Part shown: positions 53,253 through 60,822 of the stretch, piece by piece
Layout: every line of letters starts with the position of its first letter
How positions within the stretch are numbered: the first letter of the stretch is position 1
Assembly: GCA_021648755.1 (NCBI GenBank)
Contig: JAKISG010000004.1
Location: 69,528 to 133,527, forward strand
Source of the DNA: Flavobacteriaceae bacterium
GTDB taxonomy: Bacteria > Bacteroidota > Bacteroidia > Flavobacteriales > Flavobacteriaceae
Direction of reading: 5' to 3'
Length of the DNA stretch: 64,000 nucleotides
The notes under the pieces: generated by a model
Databases searched by the model: none
What the model saw: the letters and a program-made list of their open reading frames with translations, nothing else
What the model was told of the DNA's origin: nothing
Translations under genes and position numbers: made by a program

Positions 53253-53462
53253 TGTTGATTTTTTTTGCTCTGTTTTAAATTTAGAGATTTCATTCCAGCA
53301 CGTCAGCAAGCCTTTCGCAGAAAACCGAGAATAACTAAGAAATTCACTCAATTTTTGTTCGTTTTAAATACAGATATATTCAGGTAATAATTCTTTGGTG
53401 TTTATTTCAAAAGTTGTATCAACCAAAAGAGGAATAGAGTTGAAAATTATCAATGAAATCAT
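53237..53462 (-). pseudogene. Decayed minus-strand frame between M16 and tmRNA
   Basis: This 320-nt gap holds two terminators and, on the minus strand, one frame from an ATG at 53462 (SIPLLVDTTFEINTKELLPE) that meets a TAA at 53364. It then continues in the same frame (KLSEFLSYSRFSAKGL, TCWNEISKFK) into the M16 terminator. It looks like the remnant of a small coding sequence or of an intergenic repeat. No family is recognised. Confidence 0.3.
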
Positions 53463-53473
53463 TAACTCAAAAT

Positions 53474-53510
53474 AAAAACCTCTATAAAAAAGAGTTTATA
53501 GAGGTTTTTT
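53474..53510 (-). terminator. Terminator of tmRNA
   Basis: On the minus strand AACCTCTATAAA-loop-TTATAGAGGTTTTT follows the tmRNA 3' end directly. Confidence 0.85.
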
Positions 53511-53511
53511 G

Positions 53512-53905
53512 TGGAGATGGAGGGAATCGAACCCTCGTCCAAACAAGTAATCTAATTACTTTCTACATGCTTATTCTTTACTTAATTTTCGACAAAAAGC
53601 GGATTAAAGACAATCTACTTTGAGCTTATTCTTTTTAGTTTCGCAATAAAACCAAGATATTTTTATTGCTAGGTTTACTTTTACGATGCCTCAATTCAAA
53701 ACGCCGTTAACCAAGGCTTTTATAGAGACATTTAGCTTTTCCGCCTTGCGGAACGAGGCTTGATCTTACTATTAATTCAGATTAAGCAGCTAAAGCAAAA
53801 TTATTTTCGCCGTTTAAAAATTTGAAATAAAGATTTACGAGTATAATTTCATTACTCGACATGCTTATAACTAAACTGATCTCGCAGTCAAAACCAGTCA
53901 TCCCC
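53512..53905 (-). ncRNA. ssrA: Transfer-messenger RNA (tmRNA)
   Basis: A 394-nt tmRNA on the minus strand. The 5' end GGGGATGACTGGTTTTGAC and 3' end GGGTTCGATTCCCTCCATC form the tRNA-like half; GGGGATG pairs with CATCTCC. The mRNA-like part encodes the tag GENNFALAA followed by TAA at 53811-53782. tmRNA rescues stalled ribosomes with SmpB and marks the products for ClpXP, whose genes are at 28.8-30.8 kb. CCA is not encoded. Confidence 0.96.
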
Positions 53906-53945
53906 AAAATATTAAAGAACATATATCAAATTAAATTTGATACTG

Positions 53946-53953
53946 CAAATGTA
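53946..53953 (-). promoter_or_regulatory. Predicted -7 box (TACATTTG) of tmRNA
   Basis: On the minus strand TACATTTG, about 40 nt upstream of the mature 5' end. The precursor leader contains a perfect palindrome (TATCAAAT-TAA-ATTTGATA, about 53925-53943) that could form a processing hairpin. Confidence 0.55.
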
Positions 53954-54011
53954 AAATAGAAAAGAGAGAAAAGAGAATAGAAAAGAGATTATTTTTCAAT
54001 TATTTATAAAA

Positions 54012-54019
54012 TATCTTTG
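54012..54019 (+). promoter_or_regulatory. Predicted -7 box (TATCTTTG) of the dehydrogenase gene
   Basis: TATCTTTG matches TAnnTTTG, 52 nt before the start at 54072; no -33 TTG is seen. Confidence 0.5.
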
Positions 54020-54071
54020 CCATTGACTACATTACACTTATTTTTACACAAAATTCATTCCAAAATAAAAT

Positions 54072-55277
54072 ATGAAATTAGCTATTATAAGAGAACGTAA
54101 AAACCCACCTGATAGAAGGGTTGTTTTTTCGCCAGATGCATGCATTGTATTATTAAAAGAATTCCCAAATTTAGAAATTAAAATAGAAAGTTCTAATGTT
54201 CGTGTTTTTACAGATGATGACTACAAAAAGAAAGGATTACATGTTACTAATGATGTGTCTGATTGTGATGTAATGCTAGGCGTAAAAGAAGTGCCAATTG
54301 ATGCTTTAATACCAAATAAAAAGTATTTTTTCTTTTCACATACGATTAAAAAACAACCTTATAATCGGGATTTATTACGTGCCATCTTGTCTAAAAATAT
54401 TGAATTATACGATCATGAAGTTATAACTAATAAAAAAGGAAATAGAACTGTAGCTTTTGGACGATATGCAGGTATTGTAGGTGCTTATAACGGATTTAGA
54501 ACTTATGGATTAAAATATAATTTATTTGATTTACCTAAAGCAGAAAGTCTTAAATCACAAGTAGAGTTAATAGAGAAATTAAATTTAATTAAGGTAAAAT
54601 TACCTAATATTAAAATTGTTTTAACAGGAAAAGGCAGAGTAAGTAATGGTGCAAAAGAAATGTTAGAGGGTATGCAATTAAGAGAGGTTGACTCTAACAC
54701 TTTTTTAAATAAAAATTTTAACGAATCTGTTTTTGTTCAAATAGATGTATTAGATTATAATAAAAGAAAAGACGGTAAAAAAATGGATAAGTATGATTTT
54801 TATAATAATCCAAAAGATTATGTAAGTAATTTTATGCAATTTGCAAAAGTTGCAAATTATTATATTTCTGGTCATTTTTTTGGCTCAGGTTCTCCGTTTT
54901 TATTTACAAGAGAAGATTTAAAAGCAACTGATTTTAATATTAAAGTTGTTGCAGATGTAAGTTGTGATATTGATGGACCAGTAGCGTGTACTATAAGATC
55001 AAGCACTATTGCAGACCCAATTTATGGTTATGATGTCTTCACTGAAAGAGAAGTTGATTTTAAAAGCACTACTGCAATTGCTGTAATGGCAGTTGATAAT
55101 TTACCTTGTGAATTACCAAGAGATGCTTCTATTGGTTTTGGTAAAATGTTTGCAAAATATGTTATTCCTGCCTTCTTTAATAAGGATAAAGACGGGTTTT
55201 TAAAACGAGCACAGATAACAAAGAATGGTAAACTAACTAAAGAATTTTTATATTTACAAGACTATGTAAAAAAGTAG
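54072..55277 (+). CDS. NAD(P)-dependent oxidoreductase, saccharopine/alanine dehydrogenase-like
   Basis: A 401-residue protein with an AlaDH/PNT-type N-terminal domain (LAIIRERKNPPDRRVVFSPD, DVMLGVKEVPIDALIP, YFFFSHTIKKQPYNRDLL) and a Rossmann-type middle (NIKIVLTGKGRVSNGAKEML). VVADVSCDIDGPVACTIRSS and PIYGYD resemble lysine-forming saccharopine dehydrogenases, which act on 2-oxoglutarate plus lysine. Bacteroidota carry related enzymes annotated as saccharopine or alanine dehydrogenase; the true substrate cannot be settled from sequence. It is monocistronic and followed after 130 nt by a GHMP kinase. Confidence 0.82.
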   Translation: MKLAIIRERKNPPDRRVVFSPDACIVLLKEFPNLEIKIESSNVRVFTDDDYKKKGLHVTNDVSDCDVMLGVKEVPIDALIPNKKYFFFSHTIKKQPYNRDLLRAILSKNIELYDHEVITNKKGNRTVAFGRYAGIVGAYNGFRTYGLKYNLFDLPKAESLKSQVELIEKLNLIKVKLPNIKIVLTGKGRVSNGAKEMLEGMQLREVDSNTFLNKNFNESVFVQIDVLDYNKRKDGKKMDKYDFYNNPKDYVSNFMQFAKVANYYISGHFFGSGSPFLFTREDLKATDFNIKVVADVSCDIDGPVACTIRSSTIADPIYGYDVFTEREVDFKSTTAIAVMAVDNLPCELPRDASIGFGKMFAKYVIPAFFNKDKDGFLKRAQITKNGKLTKEFLYLQDYVKK

Positions 55278-55406
55278 TTTTTTTATGAAAAAGAAAAAAG
55301 AAATCCTATGTTTAAATAAGTTTAAAGTACAAAATAATACCTAAATTTACACTTTAAATAAAAGTAATTATATAATTGACTTACTTTTGTCAAAATTTAT
55401 AGCCAT

Positions 55407-56315
55407 TTGAAGTTTTATAGTAACGGTAAATTATTAATTACATCAGAATATCTAGTTTTAGATGGTGCAAAGGCATTTGCCTTACCAACTAAGTATGGTC
55501 AAAGTCTAGAAGTTAAAATGCTAAATAATGACTACGCTACCTTGTTTTGGGAGAGTATTGATTATAAAAATGGCTGTTGGTTTAAATGTGAATTTAATTT
55601 AAAGTCACTTAACTACAAAAACCAAACAAATACTAAAATTGCAAAAAAATTACAACAAATTTTAATTGAAGTTCAAAAATTAAATCCAAGTTTTTTACAA
55701 CAAAAACAGAGTCTTAGAGTAAAAACTACTCTTGATTTTAATAAAAATTGGGGGTTGGGATCATCATCTACATTAATAAATAATATAGCAAATTGGGCAA
55801 AAATTGATGCTTTTAAATTGCAACACAATACTTTTGGAGGTTCGGCTTATGATATTGCTTGTGCGCAAAATAATTCACCAATTTTATACCAACTAAAAAG
55901 TAAAAAACCTAAAATTACACCTGTAAATTTTAATCCAAAATTTACAAATCAATTGTATTTTATATATTTAAATAAAAAAAAAAACAGTAGAATTGCAATA
56001 AAAAATTATCAAAAAATTAGTACGGATAAAACGGCATTAGTAACTAATATTTCGGCTATTACTAATGCTATTTTAAAAACAAATTCATTAATTGAATTTG
56101 AAAAATTAATAGAAGAACACGAAAATTTAATTGCTAAAACAATTCAAATTAAACCCATAAAACAACAATTATTTAAAGATTATTTTGGGTCTATAAAAAG
56201 TTTAGGAGCATGGGAAGGCGATTTTATTTTAGCAACAGGTAATGAAGATACTCCAAAATATTTTAGTAAAAAAGGGTTTGAAACAATACTCTTTTTTAAA
56301 GATATCATTTTATAA
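55407..56315 (+). CDS. GYDIA family GHMP kinase
   Basis: A 302-residue GHMP-superfamily kinase. The N terminus FYSNGKLLITSEYLVLDGA is the substrate-binding start; NKNWGLGSSSTLINNIANW is the ATP-binding glycine/serine loop; FGGSAYDIACAQ gives the family its name (here AYDIA). Flavobacteriia make isoprenoids by the mevalonate route, and this family is generally taken to phosphorylate mevalonate or phosphomevalonate, which is inference. The start is TTG; MKFYSNGKLL is the conserved opening and no ATG is available. The HMG-CoA reductase gene often next to it is not in the window. Confidence 0.85.
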   Translation: MKFYSNGKLLITSEYLVLDGAKAFALPTKYGQSLEVKMLNNDYATLFWESIDYKNGCWFKCEFNLKSLNYKNQTNTKIAKKLQQILIEVQKLNPSFLQQKQSLRVKTTLDFNKNWGLGSSSTLINNIANWAKIDAFKLQHNTFGGSAYDIACAQNNSPILYQLKSKKPKITPVNFNPKFTNQLYFIYLNKKKNSRIAIKNYQKISTDKTALVTNISAITNAILKTNSLIEFEKLIEEHENLIAKTIQIKPIKQQLFKDYFGSIKSLGAWEGDFILATGNEDTPKYFSKKGFETILFFKDIIL

Positions 56316-56346
56316 AAAACCCGTTTCAATTTTAAATTGAAACGGG
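56314..56346 (-). terminator. Terminator of metG
   Basis: CCCGTTTCAAT / ATTGAAACGGG perfect 11-bp stem; the T run follows on the minus strand only, so it serves metG, whose stop is about 110 nt away. It overlaps the last bases of the kinase gene. Confidence 0.8.
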
Positions 56347-56453
56347 AAAATTGCTATGAAAAAGAAAAAGTGTCAAATTACGAATAACTTGACACTACAA
56401 ATATAGTTTATATTTAAAGAATTTACTATAGTTTCTGAAAATTTAACAGGTAA

Positions 56454-58499
56454 TTAACTTATTTCATTACCATTATTAACATTTTTGTTATCAGGTTCAA
56501 TAAAAGATAATTTTCCTTCTTTTGTTTCTGTCATTAATAACATACCGTTACTTTCTACTCCTCTAATTTTTCTTGGTGCTAAATTAGTTAAAACGGTTAC
56601 TTTTTGTCCAATAATTTTTTCAGGGCTAAAAGATGTTGCAATACCACTTACTATGGTTCTAATTTCAACACCTAAATCTACCTTAAGTTTTAGTAGTTTT
56701 TTAGTTTTTGCAATTTTTGCTGCTTCTATAATAGTTCCTACCCTTATATCTAATTTTGTAAAATCTTCAAAAGCAATGATTTCTTTTATTGGCTCTATTA
56801 CTTTATTTTCTTGTTCGTTTGCTATTTTAGTTGCTTCTAATTTATCTAATTGTTTTTGAATCTCTATAGTTTCAATTTTAGCAAATAATAATGTTGCTTT
56901 GCCTATTTTGTGGCTTGCTGCTATTAATTCCTTTTTTTCAATAACATCATTCCATGTTAAAGAATTATCTAGGTTTAAAATGGTTTTTAACTTTTTAGAG
57001 GTAAAAGGCAAAAAAGGCTCACATAAAATGGCTAGTGCTGCTGCAATTTGAAGTGCCTCATACATAATACCTTCTACTTCTTTTGGGGTTTCCTTTATTT
57101 TTTTCCAAGGCTCTTGTTCTTGTAGAAAAACATTTCCTTGCCTTGCTAAATTCATTAATTTACCTAAGCCTTCTCTAAATCTATATTTTTTAATTGATTT
57201 GCCAATATCTTCGGGATAAGTATTTATGAGGTCTATTTGACCAAAAATTTTATTAGGTGATGGTATTATGCCGTCATAGTATTTATTAGTAAGCACAACT
57301 ACTCTATTAATAAAATTACCGAAAATTGCAACTAGTTCATTGTTATTTCTTGCCTGAAAGTCTTTCCAAGTAAAATTATGGTCTTTACTTTCTGGTGCAT
57401 TTGCTGTTAATACATAACGTAAAACGTCTTGTTTATTAGGAAAGTCTTCTAAATATTCATGCAACCAAACGGCCCAATTTTTTGAAGTTGAAATCTTATT
57501 ATCCTCTAAATTTAAAAATTCGTTTGCAGGAACATTTTCGGGTAAAATATAAGAACCCTCTGCTTTGAGCATTACAGGAAAAATAATACAATGAAAAACA
57601 ATATTATCTTTACCTATAAAATGGACTAACTTTGTATCTTTATCTTTCCAATAAGGTTCCCAATCTTTATGGTTATTTTTTGCCCATTCTTTGGTAGCAG
57701 AAATATAACCTATTGGTGCATCAAACCATACGTATAAAACTTTACCTTTTCCTCCATTTACAGGTACTGGAATTCCCCAATCTAAATCTCGCGTTACTGC
57801 TCTTGGTCTTAGACCATCATCTAACCAAGATTTTACTTGCCCTAAAACATTTGGTTTCCAATCATTTTGATGTCCTTCAATAATCCATTTTCTTAACCAA
57901 CCTTCGTATTTATCTAAAGGTAAATACCAGTGCTTTGTTTCTTTTAAGGAGGGCTTATTACCTGTTATTGCAGATTTTGGGTTTATTAAGTCGGTTGCAT
58001 TGTGACTTGTGCCACATTTTTCACATTGATCGCCGTAACTCTCCGTATTATCGCATTTTGGACATGTACCTATTACAAAGCGATCTGCTAAAAATTGATT
58101 AGCTTCTTTATCATATAATTGTGCATTGGTTTCTTCAATAAATTTACCGTCATTGTATAATTTTTTAAAAAATTTACTAGCAGTATCGTGGTGTTCTTTT
58201 GCAGAAGTACGTGAATAATTATTGAATGAAATACCGAAATTAGTAAAAGAGTCTTTAATAATTTTATGATACTTATCTACAATTTGTTGTGGTGTAACAC
58301 CTTCTTTTTTTGCACGAATAGTAATAGGCACACCATGTTCATCACTACCACAAATAAAAAGAACATCATCACCAATACCTCTTAAATAACGTGCATAAAT
58401 ATCACTTGGTACATAAACACCTGCTAAGTGACCGATATGTACTGGGCCATTTGCATATGGTAAGGCGGCTGTAATTGTATGTTTTTGTGGCTTAGTCAT
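56454..58499 (-). CDS. metG: Methionine--tRNA ligase
   Basis: A 681-residue class I synthetase charging tRNA-Met. HIGH-type motif in ALPYANGPVHIGHLAGVY; zinc knuckles CPKCDN and CEKCGTSH (about 145-165); KMSKS-equivalent KISTSKNW (about 338); anticodon-binding helical domain; and a C-terminal tRNA-binding OB domain (about 575-675; FEDFTKLDIRVGTIIEA, KVTVLTNLAPRKIRGVES). The extra C-terminal domain is the EMAP-II-like dimerisation form. It is a single-gene unit. Confidence 0.97.
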   Translation of the reverse strand: MTKPQKHTITAALPYANGPVHIGHLAGVYVPSDIYARYLRGIGDDVLFICGSDEHGVPITIRAKKEGVTPQQIVDKYHKIIKDSFTNFGISFNNYSRTSAKEHHDTASKFFKKLYNDGKFIEETNAQLYDKEANQFLADRFVIGTCPKCDNTESYGDQCEKCGTSHNATDLINPKSAITGNKPSLKETKHWYLPLDKYEGWLRKWIIEGHQNDWKPNVLGQVKSWLDDGLRPRAVTRDLDWGIPVPVNGGKGKVLYVWFDAPIGYISATKEWAKNNHKDWEPYWKDKDTKLVHFIGKDNIVFHCIIFPVMLKAEGSYILPENVPANEFLNLEDNKISTSKNWAVWLHEYLEDFPNKQDVLRYVLTANAPESKDHNFTWKDFQARNNNELVAIFGNFINRVVVLTNKYYDGIIPSPNKIFGQIDLINTYPEDIGKSIKKYRFREGLGKLMNLARQGNVFLQEQEPWKKIKETPKEVEGIMYEALQIAAALAILCEPFLPFTSKKLKTILNLDNSLTWNDVIEKKELIAASHKIGKATLLFAKIETIEIQKQLDKLEATKIANEQENKVIEPIKEIIAFEDFTKLDIRVGTIIEAAKIAKTKKLLKLKVDLGVEIRTIVSGIATSFSPEKIIGQKVTVLTNLAPRKIRGVESNGMLLMTETKEGKLSFIEPDNKNVNNGNEIS

Positions 58500-58809
58500 A
58501 TCTTGATATATTTGATTGCAAAAGTAAGAATTTGCTTATTAGTTATTATCATTTTATGAAAAAAATTGAAGTAAAACTAGAATATTTACTTGTCAATTAA
58601 TCTATTTAATTTTTTTTTAAATTAATGTAGTCTTCAGGTTATTTAGAGGTATTGAGTTATCAAGATATTAGAAATTTACAATTATTACAAAAACTATTAA
58701 AATACTTATCATTAGAAATTGATTATCAGTAATTTAATAAAATAACAAATTTAAATTTGCAAATAGTCTAAGAGAAAATTAAAATTGGTAGTAACTTTGA
58801 AATACTTAA
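58500..58809. other. 310-nt intergenic region with divergent promoters
   Basis: Holds a minus-strand -7 box TACTTTTG (58526-58519) for metG and a plus-strand TAACTTTG (58792-58799) for the methyltransferase gene. Between them, one plus-strand frame without a good start reads LSYQDIRNLQLLQKLLKYLS and ends at a TAA near 58731; it may be the remnant of a coding sequence. Nothing else is seen. Confidence 0.4.
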
Positions 58810-59343
58810 ATGATGCGAAAATTAAAAAATAGTGAACTCAATAGGCTAGAAATACCAATATTTAAAGTCGTAAAAAAAACACCTCTAATTGTTATTCTAG
58901 ATAATATACGTAGTCTAAATAATATTGGTTCTATCTTTAGAACAAGTGATGCTTTTTTAGTAAAAAAAATTTATTTATGTGGTATTACTGCAAAACCACC
59001 TCATAAAGATATTCATAAAACAGCGCTTGGTGCAACAGATTCAGTTGAATGGGAGTATGTTAAAGATACTTTGAAATTAGTTAAAAATTTACAAAGAGAT
59101 AACATAAAAGTCATTGCTATTGAACAAGCCGAGAATAGTATTAAATTACAAAATTTCTCAATTAAAAGCGATGAAACTTATGCTATTGTTATGGGTAATG
59201 AAGTAAAAGGCGTACAACAAGAAGTGGTTTCTATTTGTGATAACACTATTGAAATTCCACAATTTGGAACAAAACATTCATTGAATATTTCAGTAACTAC
59301 CGGTATTGTATTATGGGACTTATTTAAAAAGCATATGTTTTAA
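58810..59343 (+). CDS. TrmH family RNA methyltransferase
   Basis: A 177-residue SPOUT methyltransferase that probably 2'-O-methylates tRNA or rRNA using S-adenosylmethionine. The three SPOUT motifs are visible: NIRSLNNIGSIFRTSDAF, YAIVMGNEVKGVQQEV and IEIPQFGTKHSLNISVTTGI (the knot). No extra N-terminal RNA-binding domain is present, so it is a minimal TrmH/SpoU type. The exact target nucleotide is not predictable. tilS follows after 100 nt. Confidence 0.92.
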   Translation: MMRKLKNSELNRLEIPIFKVVKKTPLIVILDNIRSLNNIGSIFRTSDAFLVKKIYLCGITAKPPHKDIHKTALGATDSVEWEYVKDTLKLVKNLQRDNIKVIAIEQAENSIKLQNFSIKSDETYAIVMGNEVKGVQQEVVSICDNTIEIPQFGTKHSLNISVTTGIVLWDLFKKHMF

Positions 59344-59443
59344 CTAAATTATTACTATTTTTATTTTTGAAAAGTATAAAAAAGATGAAAGTTATGAGAT
59401 ATATTCTTGTAATTTTTGCAGTTTAAAACAGTACATTTGTAGC

Positions 59444-60784
59444 GTGTTAACTAATCTTAATAAGCATATAACAACCTATTTTCCTTTTTTAAAAAAAGCA
59501 AAACTATTAATAGCTGTTTCTGGCGGTATTGATTCTGTTGTATTAACACATTTATTACATCAATTAAGTTTTGATATTGCTTTAGCACATTGTAATTTTA
59601 ATTTAAGAGGAAAGGAAAGTAGTAAAGATGAAATTTTTGTTAAAAAATTAGCCAAGAAATTTAAAAATGATTTTTTTGTAACTCAATTTGAAACAAAAAA
59701 ATATGCAAAAGAGAACAAACTTTCTATTCAAGAAGCGGCACGTAATTTACGATACAATTGGTTTAATAAACTAGTTCTAGAAAATCAGTTTGATTATATA
59801 CTTACTGCACACAACTTAAACGATAATTTAGAAACTTTTTTAATAAATTTAACAAGAGGAACAGGTTTAAAAGGCTTGCTAGGAATCCCTAAAAAAAATA
59901 AAAATGTTGTGAGACCTTTACTGGAATTTTCTCGTAAAGAAATTACAGAATTTGCACTTAAAAATAATGTAAAATGGCGAGAAGATAAGAGTAATGCTAC
60001 TCTTAAATACGTTCGTAATAAAATTAGACATCAAGTAATTCCTGTTTTAGAAAGTATTAATACCAATTTGTTAGATTCGTTTAAAAACACGTTAGAGCAT
60101 TTAAAAGGAAGTGACGAAATTAGTAATGATTTAATACGTTCAAAATTTAACCCCAAAATTTCAGTACATTCAATATTTAACATACAGCATTCAATATTTA
60201 AGATAAAAGATATTCTAGAAACTTTAAATCCAAAAGCATATTTATACAAGATATTTAAAAATTACGGTTTTACAGAATGGAATGATTTGTTAAACTTACT
60301 AACTACGCAAAGTGGCAAACAACTATTTTCTAAAACACATCGTTTAATTAAGGATCGAGAATATTTGTTATTAGTAAAGATAGATAGTATCCCGAATACA
60401 AAAAATCTAATCATTAATAAAAATGACAATAGATTTAACATACAGCATTTGACATTTAAAATTAAAAGCAACTCTTTTAGCGATAATCAAAATCTGCAAG
60501 AAACAGTATTTGATAAAAATTTGTTAAAATTTCCATTAAAAGTAAGAAAATGGAAAAAAGGAGACTATTTTTACCCAATAGGAATGACAGGGAAAAAGAA
60601 GTTAAGTAAATTTTTTAAAGATGAAAAATATTCGCTTTTAGAGAAAGAAAATATTTGGTTACTTTTGTCTAATAATCAAATTATTTGGATTATAGGAAAG
60701 CGACAAGACAATCGATTTAAAATAACCAAAACGACAACACAAATTATAGAAATATCATTAATGACAAAGACCGATATAAATTAA
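59444..60784 (+). CDS. tilS: tRNA(Ile)-lysidine synthase
   Basis: A 446-residue ATP-pyrophosphatase that changes C34 of tRNA-Ile (CAT) to lysidine. The PP-loop is LIAVSGGIDSVVLTHLL; other family blocks are LAHCNFNLRGKESSKDE, LTAHNLNDNLETFLINLTRG and KYVRNKIRHQVIPVL. The C-terminal TilS domain (about 365-440) includes RKWKKGDYFYPIGMTGKKKL. Starts with GTG. Two inserts, near residues 242-257 (HSIFNIQHSIFKIK) and 329-341 (RFNIQHLTFKIKS), look repeat-derived and lie in the less conserved linker domain, so the enzyme should remain active. Confidence 0.94.
   Translation: MLTNLNKHITTYFPFLKKAKLLIAVSGGIDSVVLTHLLHQLSFDIALAHCNFNLRGKESSKDEIFVKKLAKKFKNDFFVTQFETKKYAKENKLSIQEAARNLRYNWFNKLVLENQFDYILTAHNLNDNLETFLINLTRGTGLKGLLGIPKKNKNVVRPLLEFSRKEITEFALKNNVKWREDKSNATLKYVRNKIRHQVIPVLESINTNLLDSFKNTLEHLKGSDEISNDLIRSKFNPKISVHSIFNIQHSIFKIKDILETLNPKAYLYKIFKNYGFTEWNDLLNLLTTQSGKQLFSKTHRLIKDREYLLLVKIDSIPNTKNLIINKNDNRFNIQHLTFKIKSNSFSDNQNLQETVFDKNLLKFPLKVRKWKKGDYFYPIGMTGKKKLSKFFKDEKYSLLEKENIWLLLSNNQIIWIIGKRQDNRFKITKTTTQIIEISLMTKTDIN
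60167..60210 (+). repeat. 21-bp-period repeat inserted in tilS (first copy)
   Basis: ATTCAATATTTA occurs at 60168-60179 and 60189-60200, a 21-bp (seven-codon) period coding HSIFNIQ/HSIFKIK. It is related to the second copy at 60429-60468. Confidence 0.65.
60429..60468 (+). repeat. Related repeat inserted in tilS (second copy)
   Basis: Shares TTTAACATACAGCATT with the first copy, 260 nt upstream, and codes RFNIQHLTFKIKS in the same reading frame. Confidence 0.6.
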
Positions 60785-60822
60785 AGATTAGTATTCTTTA
60801 TATCTTTGCGAGAACCTTTTTT

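Noticed and set aside
60031..60471. Minus-strand ORFs in tilS containing NIECCMLNIEC
   Set aside because: They are shadows of the repeat insert; tilS is clearly the coding strand.
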